DNA from: Euglena gracilis
Taxonomy: Eukaryota; Euglenida; Euglenophyceae; Euglenales
DNA length: 64,000 bases
Assembly (NCBI GenBank): GCA_039621445.1
Contig: CP154954.1
Coordinates: 19,578,642 to 19,642,641, forward strand
Reading direction: 5' to 3'
In this document: in pieces, positions 13,101-36,267 of the stretch
Position numbering within the stretch: the first letter of the stretch is position 1
Layout of the letters: every line of letters starts with the position of its first letter
Notes under the pieces: generated by a model
What the model saw: the letters and a program-made list of their open reading frames with translations, nothing else
The model's database searches: none
Told to the model about the DNA's origin: nothing
Position numbers and translations under genes: made by a program

Positions 13101-13990
13101 GGGGGGGGTCCTTGCAATAAAGTTCGGGCCACCCCGGCGAAGCCAGGCTGGACCAAATTAATTTTCACCAAAAAAAAATTGAAAAGGGGCACTTTCTTCG
13201 CTTATTGAGTCGTAGTAGGTTCGCTTAGGTGGTCCAGTCCTCTGAGCTGGACAACCCAGGGTGGTCCAGCTCAGAGGCTGGAAAGTTTGGGCTGATTGGA
13301 AAAAACGCTGCTGATGACCCCCCAGGGGGTCCTGGGGGTCCGCAGGCTGGCGGGAAAAGGTGCAGGCTGGACAAACCAGGGGTCCAGGGGGGTCTGGCTG
13401 GCTGGCAGCTGGACCTGGCAGGCACCCCCCACAGAATAACCGGCAAAGAAAACCAAATCCAGCCAGGTTGGCATTTCTTTCAGCCAAAATTGGGAGTTGA
13501 GAAAACAAAAACCAATCAAAAATGCCATTTTTTTGGCCATTTTTTGACCGCGCATTTCGTCATCACTTGACGGAGGTTTTCGGGATGGGAGCATTTTTGG
13601 GATTCACTGCGCATTCTTGCGCACATGCATCCGATTGAGCCCGACGCATTCCCTTCCCCCATGAAAGTCGGTGTCGGGCCGCTTTTTTTCCTGACCCCGG
13701 ACAAGCCCACGCCTTGCTGCTGCCGCAACAGACGTGCGGTACAAGCACCTGCAGCCCCTGGTGGCCGCCCTGCATGAGGCCACAGAGGCCGTTCCTCTGC
13801 TCCCCCTTTCGTTGCTGTTTGGCATTGGAGGGCATTGTGGGTTGAAGCGCGCCGCAGGTCGGAGCAGTGGGGTGCTGCCGGCCAAGAAGCACGCCCACCT
13901 GTTTGTGTACAGTCACCTGGACCAGCGGTTTGAGTTGGTGCTGACTCAGGCGGCGCAAACAGCTCGTTCTTCTGGATGTAAGAAAGATGT
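469..13990 (+). CDS. GCN2: GCN2-type eIF2-alpha kinase (C-terminal part, spliced)
   Basis: GCN2 phosphorylates eIF2-alpha when uncharged tRNA binds its HisRS-like domain, which lowers translation during amino-acid starvation. The N-terminal RWD, pseudokinase and front of the kinase lie left of the window. Visible in order: kinase activation-loop end GTRTYCAPEQ and DIFSVGILFLEM (subdomains VIII-IX), kinase C-lobe with LVNVCVTHSPERRWSA, the HisRS-like domain with ALKRYG, GGRYDNLL and a VDVARLAEG segment, then a C-terminal domain ending in HLFVYSHLDQRFELVL, matching the YSYRD-type end of animal GCN2. Block order follows animal GCN2 throughout (family knowledge). I place 18 exons (listed separately); GT/AG edges and phases agree at most junctions. 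The stop codon is uncertain: the last frame stays open to a TAA/TGA-type stop near 14,181, or a further exon at 15,187 could be used. Confidence 0.88.
731..817 (+). CDS. GCN2: GCN2 exon 2 (kinase subdomain IX)
   Basis: CCAG precedes VDIFSVGILFLEMLAGFG, the invariant Asp plus helix F of protein kinases. The stretch ends near ERCLTLAA. A donor GTGCGG at 818 keeps phase 0 with exon 3; a later donor around 830 is possible but would break the frame. Confidence 0.8.
1069..1101. repeat. (GT)n microsatellite
   Basis: About 15 GT units just upstream of the GCN2 exon 3 acceptor. Confidence 0.9.
1139..1353 (+). CDS. GCN2: GCN2 exon 3 (kinase C-lobe end)
   Basis: The exon starts after CCCACAG and encodes PPEFYAKCPREAELVNVCV and THSPERRWSARQLL. 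These are the last helices of the kinase domain, with the conserved Arg of subdomain XI in RRWSA. It then gives the linker LPKPPAEDSAIRQVV, which has the GCN2 pattern LP-x4-ED. The donor is GTGAGG at 1,354 (phase 2) or GTCCGG at 1,349 (phase 0, which fits exon 4 better). Confidence 0.85.
1430..1566. repeat. Alternating purine-pyrimidine palindromic tract
   Basis: Repeats of CACGTACGTG, GTGTACAC and CACGCACGCGTGC alternate purine and pyrimidine for over 100 bases. Many are self-complementary, so Z-DNA or cruciform formation is possible. Confidence 0.7.
1993..2076 (+). CDS. GCN2: GCN2 exon 4 (kinase-HisRS linker)
   Basis: A 28-codon block sits between a CAG acceptor and the donor GTGTGC. It encodes LFSSASSGLKDYMAGFQKP, which lines up with the IFSQ...DYTYD linker before the HisRS-like domain of animal GCN2. 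The likeness is short, so this is less sure than its neighbours. Confidence 0.55.
2377..2823. mobile_element. hAT-like MITE A
   Basis: Ends are CAGGGGTTTTCTT and its exact reverse complement. The 8 bases GGCGTGGC lie directly before (2,369-2,376) and after (2,824-2,831). An 8-bp target duplication with CAGGG-type ends is the hAT signature. At 447 bp it cannot encode a transposase. The interior differs from MITEs B and C and is C/G-rich. Confidence 0.8.
3277..3390 (+). CDS. GCN2: GCN2 exon 5 (start of HisRS-like domain)
   Basis: Exactly 38 codons, phase 0 at both ends, between CAGCAG and the donor GTGACT. It encodes AYDKALSTLMNVCHQHSFLH and then IPCPSVIPHL, equivalent to the first helix and strand of the HisRS-like fold (RIF+RHGA..L.TP in animals). 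Confidence 0.8.
3966..4055 (+). CDS. GCN2: GCN2 exon 6 (HisRS-like, LVSLP block)
   Basis: One frame reads GNNADLVSLPSNPVVAWSYH, matching the G-x-LV-x-LP-x4-VPFAR block of the HisRS-like domain and filling the expected gap between exons 5 and 7. Splice edges are not clear: no good AG sits just upstream, and GTACCA at 4,035 is one possible donor. Confidence 0.55.
4584..4820 (+). CDS. GCN2: GCN2 exon 7 (HisRS-like domain)
   Basis: Exactly 79 codons between GCAG and the donor GTGTGC, phase 0 at both ends. It has ARRHLTALKRYGVQSRP (the conserved LKRY of GCN2), a strand VLCLDVVAPL and Ala/Leu-rich helices ending in FRVSHAQIAE. Nearly all third positions are G or C. Confidence 0.85.
4821..6034 (+). 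other. GCN2 intron 7
   Basis: About 1.2 kb. It has a short ACCCTC tandem at 5,369-5,388 (GGGTGA on the other strand) and G/C homopolymers. No coding signal is seen. Confidence 0.5.
6035..6169 (+). CDS. GCN2: GCN2 exon 8 (HisRS-like helical insert)
   Basis: After GGCCAG the exon encodes ELLSLCGVPEPCRAEVAAAV, matching LLHCGIPEDK.. of animal GCN2, and further helices to VEDRLLR. The donor GTGCTG at 6,170 gives 45 codons and keeps phase 0 with exon 9. Confidence 0.8.
6458..6542 (+). CDS. GCN2: GCN2 exon 9
   Basis: After CTACACAG the exon encodes PWLREVAHIQAALEDPAAV and RKAASEG. The donor GGCAG/GTCGGG gives phase 1, which matches the 2-base start of exon 10. Confidence 0.72.
6752..6775. repeat. 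(CAG)n trinucleotide run
   Basis: About seven CAG units, followed by a short GTT run, in the intron before GCN2 exon 10. Confidence 0.8.
6874..7010 (+). CDS. GCN2: GCN2 exon 10
   Basis: After TCTGCAG the exon encodes DDALEAFRKAGAGPDALASV and ERAFGDLFALGE, a helix pair equivalent to the LKDLEEVV..LKKLGI region of animal GCN2. The donor is GTGGTG at 7,011. A CAG trinucleotide run lies in the intron just upstream (6,752-6,775). Confidence 0.78.
7128..7225. repeat. Telomere-like TTTTGGGG/TTTTAGGG tract
   Basis: Degenerate repeats of TTTTGGGG and TTTTAGGGTTTTGGGG in an intron. This could be interstitial telomere-like sequence or a simple G-rich repeat. Confidence 0.5.
7338..7423 (+). CDS. GCN2: GCN2 exon 11 (VDLG-ADYATYCG strands)
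   Basis: The exon encodes VVVDLGCLADYATYCGVLLQ and ends at the donor GTGTGG. It matches the INLGLVY....GIIFQ strands that precede the GGRYD motif in GCN2/HisRS. The acceptor may be at 7,337 or 7,358. Phase with exon 10 does not fit exactly, so one of these edges is off. Confidence 0.75.
7908..8030 (+). CDS. GCN2: GCN2 exon 12 (GGRYD motif)
   Basis: After GGCTGCAG the exon encodes GRTFEVVARGGRYDNLLQRL. GGRYD is the signature shared by histidyl-tRNA synthetases and the GCN2 HisRS-like domain. It ends RRLPPLPE before GTCATC at 8,031; phase 0 at both ends. Confidence 0.88.
8390..8557 (+). CDS. GCN2: GCN2 exon 13 (HisRS-like, after GGRYD)
   Basis: It encodes CGVQVDVARLAEGAAADKAR, equivalent to the GVSIAIDKI strand-helix. 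Then VEVAVCSGGVLDTAEYLREA begins the anticodon-binding-like subdomain. A CAG at 8,401-8,403 would allow a start at 8,404. The exit phase 1 matches exon 14. Confidence 0.85.
8558..9775 (+). other. GCN2 intron 13
   Basis: AT-rich, with repeated AAAATAAGNCCCCCC words at 9,135-9,215 and 9,475-9,520 that recur at 29,930-29,990. It also has a (TTTGA)n run at 9,408-9,432. A C/G-rich block at 9,620-9,706 ends AAAAACCCTG and resembles the right end of the hAT-like MITEs. Confidence 0.45.
9776..9873 (+). CDS. GCN2: GCN2 exon 14 (anticodon-binding-like)
   Basis: After CGCAG the exon encodes GLRVSVLYDSAAAGDALKEH and LKRLQPAWVLF, matching GI-x-AE-x-x-YD....L..Y of GCN2. GTCAAG at 9,874 is the likely donor; reading on through VKPTGPW to a later donor is possible. 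Confidence 0.8.
10031..10222 (+). repeat. Dispersed repeat, copy 1
   Basis: Starts CAACTGGGCACTACCCAGGG and contains GAACCAAAAAAATCGAAACTG and a TTTTGTCCATTTTGGC word. The same sequence appears reversed at 12,763-12,952 with about 75-80% likeness by eye. Confidence 0.75.
10345..10524 (+). CDS. GCN2: GCN2 exon 15 (acidic linker)
   Basis: It encodes HRVSREVGRDHLGKVVHAMV and then a Glu/Ala-rich run, ending GDLGLQ before the donor GTGTGT. Family position: the charged linker (VK..EKERQ..) between the anticodon-binding-like and C-terminal domains. The acceptor is unclear. Confidence 0.7.
10525..11857 (+). other. GCN2 intron 15
   Basis: About 1.3 kb. It contains three copies of a CCAGGCCTTCC word after C-runs with GTCGACC (10,862; 11,037; 11,807). 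This word marks the right end of the introner-like modules at 15.5 and 18.5 kb. Confidence 0.45.
11858..11920 (+). CDS. GCN2: GCN2 exon 16 (C-terminal domain start)
   Basis: A 21-codon exon after CCCACAG reads VTVLPATFRTADMSASVRRQ. It matches the V-x-VLAPEKLSAS-x-RR motif that opens the GCN2 C-terminal domain. The donor is GTGACC; phase 0 at both ends. Confidence 0.8.
12543..12633 (+). CDS. GCN2: GCN2 exon 17 (C-terminal domain)
   Basis: After CGCCTTCCAG the frame with GC-rich third positions reads SAIRPQLPNCLVLYCGLSFL and DVRTAVSVFHG, equivalent to the EILAVDLPKETI segment of animal GCN2. Ending at GTCTGA (12,634) gives phase 1, matching exon 18. Confidence 0.7.
12763..12952 (-). repeat. 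Dispersed repeat, copy 2 (inverted)
   Basis: Reverse-complement copy of 10,031-10,222, in the intron between GCN2 exons 17 and 18. Transcripts across both copies could fold back. Confidence 0.75.
13233..13282. repeat. Perfect-arm hairpin, 19-bp stem
   Basis: Arms TCCAGTCCTCTGAGCTGGAC and its complement (one extra T) enclose an 11-base loop. It sits in the last GCN2 intron. Confidence 0.8.
13732..13990 (+). CDS. GCN2: GCN2 exon 18 (C-terminal end)
   Basis: After GCAACAG the exon encodes VRYKHLQPLVAALHEATEAV and, after a possible short intron ending CGCCGCAG at 13,858, AKKHAHLFVYSHLDQRFELV. The latter matches the VLFLYSYRDDYYRILF-type end of GCN2. Codon use becomes AT-rich after about 13,990, so the true end is near there. 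An in-frame stop comes only near 14,181. Confidence 0.72.
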
Positions 13991-14485
13991 TGAGTTCCCT
14001 AGGCGTGTCGATTTTGGGGTAAATTTTGGGTCGGCTGAAATTTCAGTCTTTTTTTTTAGGGAAATTGGATGCCTTTCCACCACTAAAACATGTATTTTGA
14101 AACATGAAAACATTTTGAAAGATGTATTTTTCGAAGCATTTTGTAGAAACATGTATTTTTTGTGTGTTAGTCAAGTATTCTGAATTTCTCCAAGGTTTCT
14201 CTTGAGCCTTGAGAAGAAACTTAACTTATGCCGACTGCAATTTGCTGAAAACGATCATTTGATCGTTTATGAAGCAATATGCGCACAGAAACAGCCATTT
14301 GACAGCGCGAAATGAAAGAACCACGGCGTTGCTTGTTTGTTTCTGCATTTTTTTCTGCCAATTGCTTGAGGTATGGAGAAGATTTTTTTGGATGGGGAAG
14401 TTGTTTCCCTCTTGAAGAGCTTTCAGACTCCAAACAATCTTTTCTCTGAGAGGATGACGCCAAGCCTATGATGAGCTATGTGTGT

Positions 14486-14780
14486 GGGTGTGTGTGTATG
14501 TATGTATGTATGTATGTATGTATGTATGTATGTATGTATGTCTGTCTGTATGTATGTATGTATGTATGTATGTATGTATGTATGTATGTATGCAGTATGT
14601 ATGCATGCATGTATGTATGTATGTATGTATGTATGTATGTATGTATGTATGTATGTATGTATGTATGTATGTATGTATGTATGTATGTATGTATGTATGT
14701 ATGTATGTATGTATGTATGTATGTATGTATGTATGTATGTATGCATATATGTATGTATGTATGTACGCATGTATGCACAT
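14486..14780. repeat. (TATG)n microsatellite, about 290 bp
   Basis: Long TATG run with a few interruptions (GTCTGTCTG, GCAGTATG, GCATGCATG). MITE B is inserted 30 bases past its end. Long open frames here on both strands are artefacts of the repeat. Confidence 0.95.
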
Positions 14781-14810
14781 ATGTATATATATACATACAT
14801 CCATACAAAC

Positions 14811-15089
14811 CAGGGGTTTTTTTTAGTCGTGGACCCCCGGGGGGGGAGGGGGGGGAGGGTGGGTCTGGCCGAGCCCCCCCCCCTCCGGGAGGGTCCCCCG
14901 GAAGGGGGGTGGGATATATTTTTCGTCGCCTTTGGCGCCGATAATTTTTGAAAAGTGCTATTTTTAGCACTTTTCGCAATTATTCGGCCATTTCTTTGTG
15001 GGTCCCCCGGGACCGCCCCCGGGAGGGGCCCCCCCAGGGGGTGGGTGGGTGGGGGGACCCCCCTCCCCCCGGTCTTTAAAAAACCCCTG
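14811..15089. mobile_element. hAT-like MITE B
   Basis: Ends CAGGGGTTTTTT and AAAAAACCCCTG, flanked by the exact 8-bp duplication ATACAAAC (14,803-14,810; 15,090-15,097). The 279-bp body shares with MITE C the words TTTTTTTTAGTCGTGGACCC, GGGATATA and TTTTTAGCACTTTTCGC. B and C are therefore one family. Confidence 0.85.
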
Positions 15090-15096
15090 ATACAAA

Positions 15097-15136
15097 CACA
15101 CAATCACACACACACACATATGTGTGTGTGTGCGTG
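15097..15136. repeat. (CA)n-(TG)n palindromic microsatellite
   Basis: A CA run is followed by a TG run around ATAT, making a self-complementary hairpin. Confidence 0.8.
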
Positions 15137-15186
15137 GATATGCCAGCCTGGCTTGCATTTGTGGTACTCCGCCACGGGGGGAACAG

Positions 15187-31080
<15,894 letters not shown>

Positions 31081-33059
31081 CAACCCCCCCCCCCCACCCC
31101 AATATAGACCGTCGGCTGAAAACTGCATGAAAGTTTCCCCCGTGTTGGCAGAACTCGCTGCCCCACACCCCCATCAGCACTGTTTATTCCAAGGATTATT
31201 GTTTCTATTCCATCACCGTCATTCACTCATCTCCATCATCGTTACCGTATTCAGCACCGTCGTTCGTTCGGCAGCGGGTTTTTCGAGGGTCGTCCCACCA
31301 TCCCCTGCCGGAGTTGTCGACGCGCTTGGTCCATCCGTTTCTCTGCTCGGGTGCCGGCTTTCCGGCAATTTTGGGCCCTGTCGGCCTCCTGCCAGCTCCG
31401 CGCGTTCCAGCTGACTCCGTTGCCAGCAGTTGTATCGTATGTATCGCCATTGAAGCCCGAGGATGCTTTGCAGCCTCCCGTCCCCCTGACCACTTGGTGA
31501 CCAGCCCAGGCTTCTTTTCGTGACGTCCCTCCAAAAAAGAGCACGATGTGCAACCAAGTGGTCTGTGTTGTTTACTTTTTCTGGTCAACCGTTGTCAGGT
31601 TGCTGCCAACATCGGCCCAGAAGCTGTCACCTGCGTTACGCTCGCTGACTTGTGACGTCTTTGTTGGCCACGCTCCGGGAGTTCGGGAGGGGGTGTGCTC
31701 AGGTCGCCGAACATTAATGGGTGGTAGCTCGCTTACGATTGACGGCTCTTTTTGCTCGTTCTTTTCCTCTTCATTTTCATCGTATCAGAGATTTTCCCAT
31801 TTGCATTCCCGGAGCTTTCCTGAAAAGAAGCCTGGAGCTGTCCTCGGTTAGGGACATCGTCGATATGGATTTTTAAACCACAGGAGGCAAATTGTCTGTG
31901 CATGGTTTTTGGGCCTCCGGCCAGGGTGGTGGGGCCCGGAAAATTAATATTCTAAAGTGAGCAGGACCCATTAAACGAGGACCATCTGCCCCCCCCCCAC
32001 CCCTCTGAGGATGGGCACCCCCCCCATGCCAAACAACCTGGTGGGATTTTGGCATCCGACGGTATTCCGCCAGAGAAAAAGTTGAATTGCACTTTTAAGT
32101 TTCTTAAATTCGCCATCCACACAGCAAATTTGCGTCCCCAGCCCCAGTTCTTTCCCTCCACCATATGCACCAGCCAACGCACCGTCTATACAAGCGTGTA
32201 CCATCAAGTGTGTCCCTCCCTCTCTGGCACAGTGCGATGTGTCAATCTTCTTTTGTTGCGACGTCGTCAAAGGCAACGATGTTGAACCAACATCTCCTGG
32301 GTGATTCTATGTTGAAAATGTTTCTCTCGCTGCAGTGTTTGTTTTTGCTCCCCCAAGCGATGTGTTTTTTTGACTGGGGGGGGGACTGCCCAGCTCAAAT
32401 TTTGGGTCAGGGTGACGGCGCCTGGCGTTTTGTTTTTATTTTTGGCGTTTTTTTTTGTATGTTGTTTTTAATTGCCCATTCCGGCCCTGGGTCGAGGCAT
32501 GGCTGGGTTTTCCCAACCTTTGGGCCCATACCCACTTGAGGGCATTCGTTTCTGGGCAGATCATGTGGCACTTGAAAGTTTATTTTTCCTGCGCAAATTG
32601 CCCCCCCCCCCAGGACATCTGTGGCACCAATTGCCCGATGTACGGTTTTGGCGTTGTGGGTAAAACCTGTTTACCTGTTTGCAGCGTGGTGGCCCTCTTA
32701 CATTTGGCTGCCCGGGAAATCTGTGGCACAGGAGGGATGGAGCATTAGCCCACGGGGGGGGGGGGGGCGGCGACATCATTGCAGCGACTGCAGTCTACGC
32801 CGTGAAATCCAGTTGTTTTTGAGGCGGGGAGTTTGACAGCCGGGCATAGAGGGGGGATCCCAATTCAGTGCAATTTTCTTTGTTCCAGGGAGAAGAACCC
32901 TGCTTAGTGCCGCCTCGCCGGAGTTGACTGACGATGCTGCTCCGACGGGGCGACGTGGCTTCTTATCCCTGTGGGGGTTCCCCCTCTCCCCCCCTGGTCC
33001 CCCTTCTCTGACCGAGGGCTTTTGAACAAAATTTTCTTTCACGGGTGGGGGGACCGGGC
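31081..33059. other. Intergenic or intronic stretch before the retroelements
   Basis: No conserved domain on either strand. Overlapping minus-strand frames at 31,219-31,588 exist in all three phases, which argues against coding. Nothing else is recognised. Confidence 0.4.
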
Positions 33060-33060
33060 T

Positions 33061-33150
33061 CACAAGGTGTTTGTGCTTCGCCCACGGTGCTCCTTCCCCC
33101 CTTTTGGTTTTTCCACCTCGGGCTCCGCGCTGTGCCCTTGTGAGGCGTGA
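33061..33150 (+). repeat. Terminal-type motif of DIRS-like copies
   Basis: GTTTGTGCTTCGCCCACGG followed by TTCCCCCC and a CCCTTGTGAGGC word. Closely similar sequence lies at 56,589-56,695, and a weaker one at 57,405-57,450. Confidence 0.55.
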
Positions 33151-33629
33151 TTGTGCACTGAAATTAGGGGGGCCAGGGCATTTTCTAAAACGCTTTGGGC
33201 CACAAGTCGTTGATAGTGGGCTGAAAAGGCCCCCACCCCCCCTCCACTAACCAATTTCAAAAACTTCTTGGGCAGAAAGGTCCAATTTTTTGAGCAAACC
33301 AAGAGAGTGGGCCCCCCTCACCTGGTAGAGTGGGCCCCCCACACCTGGGGGGGGACCCCCTGTTTGGCCAAGAATTCTTTAGTGATTGAAGCAATCGTAT
33401 CAGCACTTATGGCCTTGCAGGGATTTTTAGTGAAATCAGGAGGGGACCCCCAGGGTTTACGTCAAACCAGGTTGAGGCCACAGGCCATTCGGGCTGCGCA
33501 CACTGTGGGGGGTGAGGTGAGGTCCTGCTTCTTTTGCCGGCTTGTTGTGTGATTGTTTTTTGGCGGGGTCTTTCTTACTGGTTTTTGTTGCCGGAGTTGG
33601 CGGATCACAATCGTCCTTCGAACTACAAA

Positions 33630-34563
33630 ATGAGTTTCACCATGCTGGATTTACTATCTGAAGATGAAGCGAAGTACAACAGTGCATGGGGCACTTTATT
33701 TTTAAGCACAGACCTGCTGGGAGCATTTCTGCGAGAAACCTCTGGGGAAGATGTTCAAAGAGTTTTGACGGCAGGTTTGCGTTGGCAAGGAGGAGGCAGG
33801 AATACTGTGAGGGCGGCGAAGGAGCTGAGAGCTATCAGCGGCACATCTCTCATCAGCGCCAGCTGGGTGAAGTATCTGATGTCCTCTTGTTCTCACTCGC
33901 CTTGGTACGTGCGATAGAAGTGCTGCAGTTAAAGCTGAGCGAGAGAGCTGGAGAGTGTGCCTTCAGGCTGGCCGAGACGTGGAAAACGCTGCTAGAAGGC
34001 GGCACCGCCGAGAAGAAAGGGAAGCAGAAGGTCGCGGCAAGCGCCGCGATGGAAGAAGACGACGAGGAGGACGAGGAAGAGGTGGCGGCGGAGACACCAG
34101 TGGAGCGGCTCCCCTGGCAAGAGGATATGACCCCACTTCCCCTCGATCTGTCGGCCTGCCTCAGGCAGGCGGCGGCAGGTCCACGATTACCCTGGAAACA
34201 AGTCCTGAACGAGCTGCCGCTCTTCCAGGACCTAAAAACGCGAGCTGAGGTCAACAACCACAACCCGGACGCCAAGGCCCCCATGGACAAGATGCTCAAA
34301 GGAGTACAACAAAAGTTTACCCATTCGATGAGGATGATGGCCACCATCTACAGTCAGGTGGATGCATTCCCAGAGGACTATCGAGTCCTCTCCCAGCAAC
34401 TCTTCTTCGCCATGGCGGAGTTAGAACAAGGACTTCGCCGAGAACGGAAGCGTCGAGGTATACCTGGAGCAATACCTTCAACGTCTCTTTTCAAAAGAAG
34501 ACCTTCAGGTGGAGAGGACTCAGCAGCAGCTGAACAGTGCTGGTATGAACACACAGGTGGGTA
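33630..34563 (+). pseudogene. DIRS copy 1 ORF1 (Gag-like), frameshifted
   Basis: Starts MSFTMLDLLSEDEAKYNSAW. Between 33,780 and 33,890 the likely frame switches to the one reading ALVRAIEVLQLKLSERAGEC, followed by an acidic run (EEDDEEDEEE) and helices. A structural, nucleic-acid-packaging protein by position. No zinc knuckle is present. Confidence 0.55.
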
Positions 34564-34973
34564 GGGTGGAATGGTGGCATTTTCCCACCCCCACAGGCAG
34601 CCGAGGCTGGAAATTCAAAGGACGATTCAAGGGTTTCAGAGGAGGATTCAAGGGTGGAAGAGGAGGCTATGGCAGCCAAGTATGGAGAAGTCCCTGGACT
34701 TCCAAAGGGTATGGCGCCCAGTCAAATCCAGCTCCTCCCTCCTTGTCCATTGCAGGAAAAAGGGCAGAGGGAAGCCCTGACATCCAGGTCCCTGGAGAGG
34801 GCACCAGACAGCCCCCAGATTGGGGTGAACAGAAGTCAAGCTACCCTGCTGTGGAAGGAGCAAGATGCTCCACACCCTTCTTCTTGTCCCACAACCCCAC
34901 GTTCAACGTCAGTCAGCCCCAACCAGGGGGCACAGGGCCTCAACCTGCAGCAGCAGCCAGGAGAGTGGGATGA
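34509..34973 (+). pseudogene. DIRS copy 1 ORF1 tail with RGG/FKG repeats
   Basis: The next frame reads FKGRFKGFRGGFKGGRGGYG at 34,613-34,672, an RGG-type RNA-binding tail that stands in for a zinc knuckle. Low-complexity sequence leads into the RT frame. Confidence 0.5.
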
Positions 34974-35205
34974 AAAGATGGTAAAGATAATCTTGAGTCA
35001 GCAGGAAAGATGGAAAGACTCCCCTCTCTTTCAGAGGTTGAGGGAATGTCTCCCCTGGTGGAAAACCCATGCTCACCCCAAAGTGTTGCAAATGAATCAA
35101 CAAGGGGTGGGGGCAGATCGACCCCTTCCAGTAAAACTTTCCACCTGTCCCCGGCAAAAGAACAAGCCAGAAACGTTACTGGCCACAGAAATTTTGGAGG
35201 ATTAA
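34654..35205 (+). pseudogene. DIRS copy 1 RT N-terminal part
   Basis: ERWKDSPLFQRLRECLPWWK, then THAHPKVLQMNQQGVGADRP. This is the conserved W...T....VL..VNQG lead-in of DIRS reverse transcriptases. Ends with a stop; RT continues in another frame at 35,227. Confidence 0.6.
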
Positions 35206-35226
35206 AAAAAGTCAGGAGCTGTCAGA

Positions 35227-35840
35227 GTGGTGACAGATTCTCAAAACACCAGACATCTGGTGCCCTGGTTTGTGTTATCCAAACCAGAATGGGAGGGGGT
35301 GAAACAACGTCTTATCGCAGACTGCAGGGAACTCAATCTTTATTGTTCCCCAGAAAGACTCACACTGGAAAACATTTCCACCATTTTTCCCCTCCTCAAG
35401 CAAGGTTGGTATGCTGCAAAACTGGATATCAAAGCTGCTTACTTCCCCCTGGCCCTTCAAGAAAATTTCAAAAAATTTGTAACGATGGAGGTAGGAGGAA
35501 AACTGTGGGAGTTTCAAGGTGCTTGTTTTGGTCTAAGCACTCTCGCAAAAGTTTTCCTGTCCCTCATGAAAGTGCTCCTAAAACTTTGGAGATCAAAGGG
35601 TCTCATGGCATTCGTTTATTTGGACGACATCATACTAATTGGTTCCTCAGAAAATTTGGTAAAGAAGCAACTGACCATGATGATACAAAATCTGCGTTCT
35701 GCATGATTCAGGATATATCTCAAAAAATAAATTATCTCCCCTACTCAAAAGCTGCACCACCTGGGATTCACCGTCAACCTCCAAGATGGGCTGCTGGAGG
35801 TGCCAGCTGGAAAATTAATAATCATCAGAAAGGAACTGGG
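35227..35840 (+). pseudogene. DIRS copy 1 reverse transcriptase core
   Basis: RT motifs in order: LVPWFVLSKPEWEGVKQRLI, ADCRELNLYC, LDIKAAYFPLALQENFKKFV, WEFQGACFGLS, then the catalytic YLDDIIL at about 35,614-35,637. After a frameshift near 35,706 the thumb region reads SPTQKLHHLGFTVNLQDGLL and KLIIIRKELGK up to the insertion point of the LTR element. Reading resumes at 52,129. Confidence 0.8.
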
Positions 35841-35845
35841 AAAAG
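35841..35845. repeat. Target-site duplication AAAAG (left)
   Basis: AAAAG directly before the left LTR; the same five bases follow the right LTR at 52,129-52,133. Confidence 0.9.
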
Positions 35846-36257
35846 AGTGTACGTCCAAGGACTTCCCTTTGACCCTTTTTGCCCCGAAAAAGCCTGTTTT
35901 GCTTTCTCCTGGTGCGCACCTACTTAGGTGAGTAAAAAATCCTTGGAGTAACAAAACCCTTTTTCCCAATTCCTCTATGCTAAGGCAGAGCACAAAGCAA
36001 GTCGCTGTGAAAGGATTTTCCTGCACAGTCGTGTTCAGTCTTTTCAGAGGGTTATCCTCTTACTTCAAAACAGTCAGAATGTGAAGAATAGAATACCACC
36101 TGTGGGGAAAAGAGATCACGCGAGCACGTGTGATACGTGTCGCTAATTCCCATAGGATCTGCCACGATCGTCAGGCTGTGTTCATCACAGCCGTCAGATT
36201 GTTACGTATCCTGACTCTGCAGGTTTCCTACAGAGCTGGGATCGTGCCTGGTACACA
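35846..36257 (-). repeat. 3' LTR
   Basis: 412 bp. On the minus strand it begins TGTGTACC and ends GTACACT. It aligns end to end with 51,724-52,128; a 5-bp, a 1-bp and a 1-bp indel account for the length difference. Confidence 0.92.
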
Positions 36258-36267
36258 TCCCCCTCCC
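36258..36267 (-). promoter_or_regulatory. Polypurine tract
   Basis: On minus, GGGAGGGGGA lies directly before the 3' LTR. This is where a PPT that primes plus-strand DNA synthesis should be. Confidence 0.8.

Noticed and set aside
14423-15103. Open frames of 112-226 codons on both strands (YIHT and MYVC repeats)
   Set aside because: They are translations of the (TATG)n microsatellite; all frames are open because the unit lacks stops.
31219-31588. Minus-strand ORFs of 100-121 codons in three phases
   Set aside because: Simultaneous openness in all phases and lack of any domain suggest composition, not coding.
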